Source: an uncultured Stenotrophomonas sp.
GTDB taxonomy: Bacteria > Pseudomonadota > Gammaproteobacteria > Xanthomonadales > Xanthomonadaceae
Length of the DNA stretch: 64,000 bases
NCBI GenBank assembly: GCA_913775725.1
Contig: CAJYNG010000009.1
Span: 186,001-250,000, forward strand
Direction of reading: 5' to 3'
The notes beneath the pieces were generated by a model that made no database searches, was not told the DNA's origin, and saw only the letters and a program-made list of their open reading frames with translations. Positions 58,589 to 64,000 of the stretch are shown in pieces. The translations under genes and the position numbers were made by a program. Numbering within the stretch: position 1 is the first letter of the stretch; every line of letters begins with the position of its first letter.

Positions 58589-59758
58589 TCAGTTCCCCGA
58601 CTTGGCGGCGATGACCCTGAGCACGGCGTCGGCAGCCAGTTCGGACGGGTCCGGACCTCCGCGCCCCATCAGATCCAAGGCCGCCGTCTGACGACGCGCC
58701 TGTTCGGCCGCCAGGGCCGGGTCGGCCAGCAGCCGCCCGACCGCCGCCGTCAAAATGGCCGGGGTCGCCTCGTGCTGAATGAATTCGGGTGCGATCCGGT
58801 CGTCAGCCGCGACATTGAACAGTGTGATGTGTTTGGCGGTCACGAACCGCTTCATCAGCTGATAGCTCAGCCCATCGATCTTGTAGGCGATGACCATCGG
58901 CGCGCCCGCCAGCGCGAGCTCGGTCGATACGGTACCGCTGGTGGCTAGGGCGACGGTCGCGGCGCGCATGGCGTCATATTTTTCGGCTTCGTCGACCAAG
59001 TGGACGCGGAATGGCCAGGCGGCGACACGGGCCGCAACATCGTGTGCGACCATCCCTGCGGCGACCACGGCGACCTCTAGGCCGGGATTCGTAGTCTTCA
59101 GTTTTCTGACCGTCGCCTCATAAACGGGAGCCATTCGGGTGATCTCACTGGGCCGGCTGCCGGGCAGCACCAAGAGAAGCTGCGCATCGGCAGCGATCCC
59201 ACGACGTACGCGGAACGCTGCGCCGTCCGCACCATCGACGTTTACGTGAAGCGCCGACGACCCGACCACGGTCGTCGGCAGGCCCTCGCTCTCGAACCAG
59301 GGCGCATCAAAGCCATAAAGGGCCAGCAGGTGATCGACGGCGCCTGCCAAGGTCTTGGCCCGGCCCGGCCGTGAGGCCCAGACCTGAGGCCCGACGTATT
59401 TGATCAGCGGCAGGTCCGGGCGCGCGGCCCGGATCGCCTTGGCCACACGGATGGTGAAGCCCCAACTGTCGATCAGAACCACGGCGTCGGGCTTTTCCCG
59501 CGCGGCCAGCGCCGCCGTCTGCTCGACGCGCCGCTTGACCTTGCCATAGGCGCGCAAACCCTCGATCCAGCCCAGGATCGACAGTTCAGCGATATCAAAC
59601 GGGCTGACCACGCCTTCGGCCGCCATCCTGGGCCCGCCGACGCCGACAAAGGCCACATCGCCCCCCAACCGCACCTTCAACGCCCTGGCCAGACCGGCGC
59701 CCAACGCATCGCCCGAAGCCTCAGCCGCCACCAGCATGATCTTCAGCGGACGGCTCAC
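58589..59758 (-). CDS. lpxB: Lipid-A-disaccharide synthase
   Basis: GT19 enzyme of 389 residues joining UDP-diacylglucosamine and lipid X. MLVAAEASGDALGAGLARAL, VGVGGPRMAAEG, YVGPQVWASRPGRAK, LPGSRPSEI and ATSGTVSTELALAGAPMVIAYK are family marks. Overlaps the lpxI stop by four bases. Peripheral inner-membrane enzyme. Confidence 0.95.
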   Translation of the reverse strand: MSRPLKIMLVAAEASGDALGAGLARALKVRLGGDVAFVGVGGPRMAAEGVVSPFDIAELSILGWIEGLRAYGKVKRRVEQTAALAAREKPDAVVLIDSWGFTIRVAKAIRAARPDLPLIKYVGPQVWASRPGRAKTLAGAVDHLLALYGFDAPWFESEGLPTTVVGSSALHVNVDGADGAAFRVRRGIAADAQLLLVLPGSRPSEITRMAPVYEATVRKLKTTNPGLEVAVVAAGMVAHDVAARVAAWPFRVHLVDEAEKYDAMRAATVALATSGTVSTELALAGAPMVIAYKIDGLSYQLMKRFVTAKHITLFNVAADDRIAPEFIQHEATPAILTAAVGRLLADPALAAEQARRQTAALDLMGRGGPDPSELAADAVLRVIAAKSGN

Positions 59759-60594
59759 CGATCCACGCCCCAGACGAACAGGCCCAGACGGTTGGCCGTC
59801 TCAACGATGGCCGCGCGATCGATCAGGATCAACCGTCCCGCCACGCCGCCGATGCCCGCAAGACCCGCCGCCGCCGCCATTCTGACCGTGCGCGGCCCGA
59901 TCACGGGCATATCGACGCGCAGATCCTGAATGGGCTTGGGCGCCTTGCCGAGCGCGCCCCTGGGACTATCGACCGCCCCACGCAAGTTGGCGGGCAGGTC
60001 AGCGACGCGGGTCAGCATCGCGTCCGTGCCTTCTTGCGCCTCGACCGCGAGGACCAGGCCGTCACAGACCACGGCGCCCTGACCGATATCCAGTTCACCT
60101 GATTTTTCGGCGACATGCAGCGCCTTCTTCAGATCGTCCAGCTGCTCCTCGGTCGGCGAGACGGCGCCCAGCGCGCCAGCGCCAAGCGTGTCGCCGCCCA
60201 GAATGTCGTCGGCGCCCTCGACGGCGAAGCCTTCGGCCTCGAACACCGACAGGATCTTGCGCAGCAGGGCGTCATCGCCCTTGGAGGCGGCGGCGACGAT
60301 GCCCGGCAAGAGGGTCGCCCCTTTGAAGTCAGGCTTGAGCGTCTTGAAATCCGGCCGATTGACGATGCCCGCCAGACAGACGGTCGTGCAGCGCTCGGCC
60401 TTCAACGTCTTCAGGATCGCGCCGATCTGCGCCATGCCGAATTCAGCGCCCGGCCAGCGCGCCAGATGCTCATCCGCGAACCCCGCCAGACGGATCAAGA
60501 AAACCGGTCGCCCGAGCGCATCGCAACGCGCCGCGACGGCCGCCGGCAGATCGCCGCCGCCTGCGATCAGACCCAGCTTTCCAGCCGCGCTCAT
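59755..60594 (-). CDS. lpxI: UDP-2,3-diacylglucosamine pyrophosphatase LpxI
   Basis: LpxI of 279 residues, releasing UMP and lipid X. KLGLIAGGGDLPAAVAARC at the start, GIVNRPDFKTLKPD, GADDILGGDTLGAGALG and VCDGLVLAVEAQEGTDAML (with acidic residues near the active site). LpxI replaces LpxH in alphaproteobacteria and was first shown in Caulobacter; xanthomonads carry LpxH. Placed between lpxA and lpxB with ATGA overlaps on both sides. Confidence 0.94.
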   Translation of the reverse strand: MSAAGKLGLIAGGGDLPAAVAARCDALGRPVFLIRLAGFADEHLARWPGAEFGMAQIGAILKTLKAERCTTVCLAGIVNRPDFKTLKPDFKGATLLPGIVAAASKGDDALLRKILSVFEAEGFAVEGADDILGGDTLGAGALGAVSPTEEQLDDLKKALHVAEKSGELDIGQGAVVCDGLVLAVEAQEGTDAMLTRVADLPANLRGAVDSPRGALGKAPKPIQDLRVDMPVIGPRTVRMAAAAGLAGIGGVAGRLILIDRAAIVETANRLGLFVWGVDR

Positions 60595-61379
60595 TCCGCG
60601 TTGGGCAGGCACAGCGGACGCCGCCCGCCGTCGCGGATGAAGGCGATGATCTCCATGATCTCCGGCAGGTCGGCATAGCGTCCCTCCACGCCATCGATCC
60701 GACCGGCGAACTCGCCCTCGCCTTCAAACAGATCACGATAGGCCGCCAAGAGACGTCGCACCTGATCCTTGCCGTAGCCCTTGCGCTTCAACCCGATCAG
60801 ATTCAGCCCACGCAGCCGCGCGTGATTGCCCCAGGCCGAGCCATAGGGGATGACGTCGCGTGTCACCGCCGCCAGACCGCCGATGATCGCGCCCTGCCCG
60901 ACGCGGCCGTTCTGGTGCACTGCGCACAGTCCGCCCAGAAACACCTTGTCACCGACCTGAGCATGACCACCCAAGGTCGCGTTGTTTGCCATGACCACAT
61001 TGTCGCCGACGACGCAGTCGTGACCGACGTGGGCGCCGGTCATGAACAGGTTGTTCGAACCCACGACCGTGACGCCCGTCCCCTGCGGCGTGCCCCGATT
61101 GAAGGTGCAGTGCTCGCGGATCAGGTTGTTCTCGCCGATCTTCAGCCGGACCGTCTCGCCCTTGTAGCCATTGTGCTGCGGGTCGCCGCCAATGACGGCG
61201 AAGGGATGGATGACCGTCCCGGCCCCGACCGTCGTGTCCTGCTGGACCACGACATGGCTGACCAGACGCACATTGTCGCCCAGCACAACATTCGGCCCGA
61301 CCGTGCACCAGGGGCCGACCTCGACCCCCTCGCCCAGGGTCGCACTCGCGTCGATCAGAGCCGTGGGATGAACGGTCAT
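60591..61379 (-). CDS. lpxA: UDP-GlcNAc acyltransferase
   Basis: Left-handed beta-helix acyltransferase of 262 residues, first step of lipid A. Hexapeptide repeats over the first 190 residues; catalytic His in FMTGAHVGHDCVVGD; C-terminal helical tail (GLNLIGLKRKGYGKDQVRRL). ATG shares one base with the fabZ stop (TGATG), so the in-frame upstream extension is not coding. Confidence 0.95.
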   Translation of the reverse strand: MTVHPTALIDASATLGEGVEVGPWCTVGPNVVLGDNVRLVSHVVVQQDTTVGAGTVIHPFAVIGGDPQHNGYKGETVRLKIGENNLIREHCTFNRGTPQGTGVTVVGSNNLFMTGAHVGHDCVVGDNVVMANNATLGGHAQVGDKVFLGGLCAVHQNGRVGQGAIIGGLAAVTRDVIPYGSAWGNHARLRGLNLIGLKRKGYGKDQVRRLLAAYRDLFEGEGEFAGRIDGVEGRYADLPEIMEIIAFIRDGGRRPLCLPNAE

Positions 61380-61867
61380 CAGGCCGCCGGCCCAGGCGCT
61401 GGAGCAGGCACAGTCACGACCATCGCCATGAACTCGGCTTCGGCCGCCAGCTTGCCGTCGATGAAGGTCTCGCCCCGGAACTTGTAGGCGTCGCCCCGCG
61501 CGCGGATCACCCTGACCTCCATGCGCAGTTGGTCGCCGGGCCGCGCGGGCTTTCTGAAGCGAACCCCGTCGATCGACATGAACATGATGACCTTGTCGGC
61601 CACGGCGACATCCAGCGTCTTGGACATCAGCAGGGCGCCGGTCTGGGCCATGGCCTCGACGATCAGCACGCCGGGCATGACGGGATCGATCGGGAAGTGA
61701 CCGGGGAAGAAGGGCTCGTTGTGAGTGACGTTCTTGATGCCGACGATCGACGTCGCGGGCACGAAGTCTTCGGCCTTGTCCACCAGCAGGAAGGGATAAC
61801 GGTGCGGCAGCCGCCGCATCACCTCGGCGTAATCGATCTTGCCTTCGACGGCAGTCGTGTCGCTCAT
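61379..61867 (-). CDS. fabZ: 3-hydroxyacyl-ACP dehydratase FabZ
   Basis: Hot-dog dehydratase of 162 residues. RLPHRYPFLLVDK, catalytic His in EPFFPGHFPIDPVMPG and Glu in LIVEAMAQTGA. Competes with LpxA for 3-hydroxyacyl-ACP, so its position between lpxD and lpxA balances phospholipid and lipid A. Two bases after lpxD. Confidence 0.95.
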   Translation of the reverse strand: MSDTTAVEGKIDYAEVMRRLPHRYPFLLVDKAEDFVPATSIVGIKNVTHNEPFFPGHFPIDPVMPGVLIVEAMAQTGALLMSKTLDVAVADKVIMFMSIDGVRFRKPARPGDQLRMEVRVIRARGDAYKFRGETFIDGKLAAEAEFMAMVVTVPAPAPGPAA

Positions 61868-61869
61868 CC

Positions 61870-62883
61870 CTATGATTCCTTCGGAGCCTTCTTCGATGAG
61901 GCCTGTTTGGCGAGCCAGACCGTCTCGCGCAAGAACTGTCGGATCGGACGCGCCGGATAACCCGACCAGGTCTCGCCGGCGGGAACATCAGCCAGCACGC
62001 CGGCACCGGCCGCGACGCGCGCGCCCTCGCCGATCGTGATGTGGTCGCCGATCCCCGCCTTGCCGCCGAAGATGACATTGTCGCCCACGGTCACAGAGCC
62101 TGAGATGCCGGTATTGGCGACCAGCAGACAGTTGCGACCGATGACGCAGTTGTGGCCGACCATAACCAGATTATCGATCTTGGTGTTCTCGCCGATGACC
62201 GTGTCGTCATAGGCGCCGCGGTCGATGCAGGAGTTGGCGCCCACCGTCACCCCGTCCTGAAGGATGACGCGGCCCAGTTGGGGAATGTCCATGACCCCCG
62301 CCGCCGTGCCCGTGGCGCCGAAGCCCGCTTCGCCGATCCGGGCGCCGGCATACAGCTTCACCCGGTCGCCGATCAGGGCGAAAGCCACGCTGACGTTGGC
62401 CCCGATCACGCAATCACGGCCGATCTGCACGCCGGGCGCGATGACGCTGTTAGCGCCGATGCGAGACCCGCGACCGATGCGGACGCCCTGCCCCAGGATC
62501 GCGCCGGGTTCGACCACGACGCTGTCGTCCTCGGCCGCCTCGTCGCGGCTGATCGCCTTGTCCAGAAGGATAGGCCGATGCAGCGCCAGCGACGCCTTGG
62601 CCCAGGCGGCTTGAGGCGTGCGCGAGACGATGACGGCGGCGGACGACGGCGCGGCGTCCTTGGCCTCAGCCGGAACGATAACGCAGCCGGCCTGGGTCTT
62701 AGCCAGCGCAGCGGCGAACTTGCGATCACCCAAAAACGCGATCGCGCCCCCGTCCGCAGAGGACAAGGGCGCGACGGAGGCGATCATGCGATCCCCGCCC
62801 CGCTCGACCTCGCCGCCGATCTGCGCCGCCAGATCGGCGACGCTGAGGGGCGACAGGGTTTCGAAAAAGCGAGGATCGGGCAT
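61870..62883 (-). CDS. lpxD: UDP-3-O-acylglucosamine N-acyltransferase
   Basis: Acyltransferase of 337 residues, third step of lipid A. N-terminal uridine-binding domain (ALAKTQAGCVIVPAEA), beta-helix with hexapeptide repeats, catalytic His in MVGHNCVIGRN, C-terminal short helix (RQFLRETVWLAKQASSKK). Follows ompH by seven bases. Confidence 0.95.
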   Translation of the reverse strand: MPDPRFFETLSPLSVADLAAQIGGEVERGGDRMIASVAPLSSADGGAIAFLGDRKFAAALAKTQAGCVIVPAEAKDAAPSSAAVIVSRTPQAAWAKASLALHRPILLDKAISRDEAAEDDSVVVEPGAILGQGVRIGRGSRIGANSVIAPGVQIGRDCVIGANVSVAFALIGDRVKLYAGARIGEAGFGATGTAAGVMDIPQLGRVILQDGVTVGANSCIDRGAYDDTVIGENTKIDNLVMVGHNCVIGRNCLLVANTGISGSVTVGDNVIFGGKAGIGDHITIGEGARVAAGAGVLADVPAGETWSGYPARPIRQFLRETVWLAKQASSKKAPKES

Positions 62884-62890
62884 CGACGAC

Positions 62891-63496
62891 TTAGTTGGCG
62901 GCGGCCGGTTGAGCCTGCGTTTGAGCCGGCACGGCCATACGGTTGAAGCTCAAGGTCGGCAGGGCCGTGTTCAGGCGCTGGATCGCGAGATCGGTCACGT
63001 CCATGGCCGGGTTCATCATGAAGACGCTCTCGCGGTCCAGCAGCAGGCCGCAGCCCTTTTCCTGATACAGGGCGGTCAGGATCGGCGAGACGGCCTCGGT
63101 GATGGCCTGACGTTGCATGCCCAGGGTGTAGCGCAGCTCGTTTTCACGGGTGGCTTCCAGCTGTTGCGCCTCTTGCGCGCGCTGCTGCAGGGCCTGACGG
63201 CGCTGTTGCAGTTGGTCGGCCGGCAGGCTGGCGCCCGCCGACTGCAGCTGCTGGGCTTCGGTTTGGATCTGGGTTGCATACGGTTGCAGCTCGCCCTGAA
63301 CTTCTTGGGCCAGCTGTTGCATGCGGGCTTCGACGGCCTGTCCGGCCGACGACTGGGCCAGCAGACGTGCGTTGTAATAGACGCAGACGCCGGGGATGAC
63401 CGGGCCGGGATTGGCGGGCGCGCCGGCCTGCTGCGCCGAGGCGGCGGTGGCGATGAGCGAAGCAGCGGCGGTCGCCGCGATGATCAGAGCTTTCAT
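62891..63496 (-). CDS. OmpH/Skp-family periplasmic chaperone
   Basis: Protein of 201 residues: signal peptide (cleaved after about ATAASAQ), then a long Gln/Ala-rich coiled coil (about 50-140) as in the Skp tentacles, and a beta part. Skp holds outer-membrane proteins on the way to BamA. Located between bamA and lpxD as in many proteobacteria. The N-terminal Ala/Pro segment and the Gln-rich tail (PAQTQAQPAAAN) are typical of Caulobacterales forms. Confidence 0.9.
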   Translation of the reverse strand: MKALIIAATAAASLIATAASAQQAGAPANPGPVIPGVCVYYNARLLAQSSAGQAVEARMQQLAQEVQGELQPYATQIQTEAQQLQSAGASLPADQLQQRRQALQQRAQEAQQLEATRENELRYTLGMQRQAITEAVSPILTALYQEKGCGLLLDRESVFMMNPAMDVTDLAIQRLNTALPTLSFNRMAVPAQTQAQPAAAN

Positions 63497-63528
63497 GGTG
63501 TTTCCTCGTGCGGTCGAAAAAGCCGCGA

Positions 63529-64000
63529 TTAGAACTGGGTGGAGGTCGAGAAGCGGAAGGATTCCGTCTTGTCGTAGTCTTCCTTGGACAGAACCTTGGA
63601 GATGTCGAAGCGGATCGGACCCATCGGCGACTTCCAGTGGATGCTGACGCCAGCCGACGCGCGCAGCGACAGCTCGTCGGCGATATTGGTGTTCACTGTT
63701 CCGGTGGACGTCAGCTTGTAGCGGTCATCCAGGACGCCGAGCGTACCGACATCGGCGAACAGCGAGGTCTTGATGCCGTATTGCTCAGGCAGGTAGTTCG
63801 GCAGGGTCAACTCGACCGTGCCGATGGCGTAGAAGTTGCCGCCCAGGGCGTCGGTCGTATTCAGATCGCGCGGCCCCATACCGGCCGTCTCGAAGCCACG
63901 GAAGCTGTTGCCGCCCTTGAAGAAGCGGTCGTTGATGCGGATCGGATCGCCGTTCCAGCCGCTGACGTAGCCGGTCGAGCCCTGAACGCTGACGATCCAG
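63529..64000 (-). CDS. bamA: Outer membrane assembly factor BamA, C-terminal part (cut by window edge)
   Basis: Last 157 residues of BamA; the start lies right of the window. Contains part of the beta-barrel: RINDRFFKGGNSFRGFETAG (RGF motif of lid loop 6), TVELTLPNYLPEQYGIKTSL, GVSIHWKSPMGPIRFDISKV and the final strand ending FRFSTSTQF with C-terminal Phe. BamA folds outer-membrane proteins. First gene of the bamA-ompH-lpx run. Confidence 0.93.
   Translation of the reverse strand, partial: WIVSVQGSTGYVSGWNGDPIRINDRFFKGGNSFRGFETAGMGPRDLNTTDALGGNFYAIGTVELTLPNYLPEQYGIKTSLFADVGTLGVLDDRYKLTSTGTVNTNIADELSLRASAGVSIHWKSPMGPIRFDISKVLSKEDYDKTESFRFSTSTQF

Noticed and set aside
60591-62078. lpxA extended upstream to a 495-residue protein
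   Set aside because: The added part is the antisense-like shadow of fabZ and lpxD in another frame; the ATG at 61,379 overlaps the fabZ stop and gives the usual length.

Overview
Positions 1 to about 56,950 look like the chromosome of a Stenotrophomonas (S. maltophilia group, Xanthomonadaceae): high GC, compact ATGA-coupled gene pairs, xanthomonad-type proteins (short adenylate kinase, PPi-dependent phosphofructokinase, K+-independent H+-pyrophosphatase, zinc-free type B L31) and many GTAG-headed palindromes of the SMAG type known from S. maltophilia. From about 56,980 to the right edge the gene content is that of an alphaproteobacterium of the Caulobacterales, most like Brevundimonas: bamA-ompH-lpxD-fabZ-lpxA-lpxI-lpxB with LpxI instead of the LpxH expected in a xanthomonad, an FUSC protein, and none of the palindromes. 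The change falls inside one intact reading frame, the citrate synthase gene, at a stretch both lineages share. Either the contig is a chimera of two co-occurring organisms or gltA is a recombinant; the first is more likely.

Layout. 1-1,330: end of exbB, exbD, tonB (energy transduction to outer-membrane receptors). 1,448-9,440: small membrane protein, hppA, a periplasmic protein, DUF488, pfp, adk, mpl, LON-domain protein; hppA and pfp both use pyrophosphate. 9,617-20,120: DedA-PAP2-LssY membrane phosphatase, a WaaP/RIO-like kinase with a DUF2867 partner, lipoproteins including a tandem DUF3829 pair, an SDR, a Kv-like channel with a zinc ribbon, argD, a HAD hydrolase and azurin. 20,222-28,652: hemL, thiE, rubredoxin, SirB1/TPR, DUF192, rpiA, EVE protein, fau, 6S RNA, zapA, a ZapB-like coiled coil, ygfB, pepP. 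29,105-37,318: pepQ, a PilZ/DUF1631 pair, hemW-rdgB-VOC-rph, yicC.

37,376-47,973 is a complete selenocysteine/formate dehydrogenase island on the minus strand: fdoG (in-frame UGA read as Sec197, with a SECIS-type hairpin), fdoH, fdoI, fdhE, selA, selB, tRNA-Sec and selD. FdoGHI would oxidise periplasmic formate and reduce quinone; FdhE helps its maturation; SelD makes selenophosphate, SelA converts Ser-tRNA-Sec to Sec-tRNA-Sec, and SelB delivers it to the UGA. 48,264-55,952: gmk, rpoZ, spoT, ridA, recG, nucleoside hydrolase, rpmE2.

The intergenic gaps of the Stenotrophomonas part hold several palindromic repeat families. The most striking is a composite module of about 220 bp (28,662-28,883; 43,114-43,330; 54,384-54,607): a short hairpin, a spacer ending in tcgaa, a nested palindrome whose stems differ between copies while staying complementary and whose loop (ATGGAT) is fixed, and a terminal hairpin. 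A fourth copy of the nested palindrome alone is at 28,962-29,065. No rRNA genes, CRISPR arrays, prophage or transposase genes were seen.
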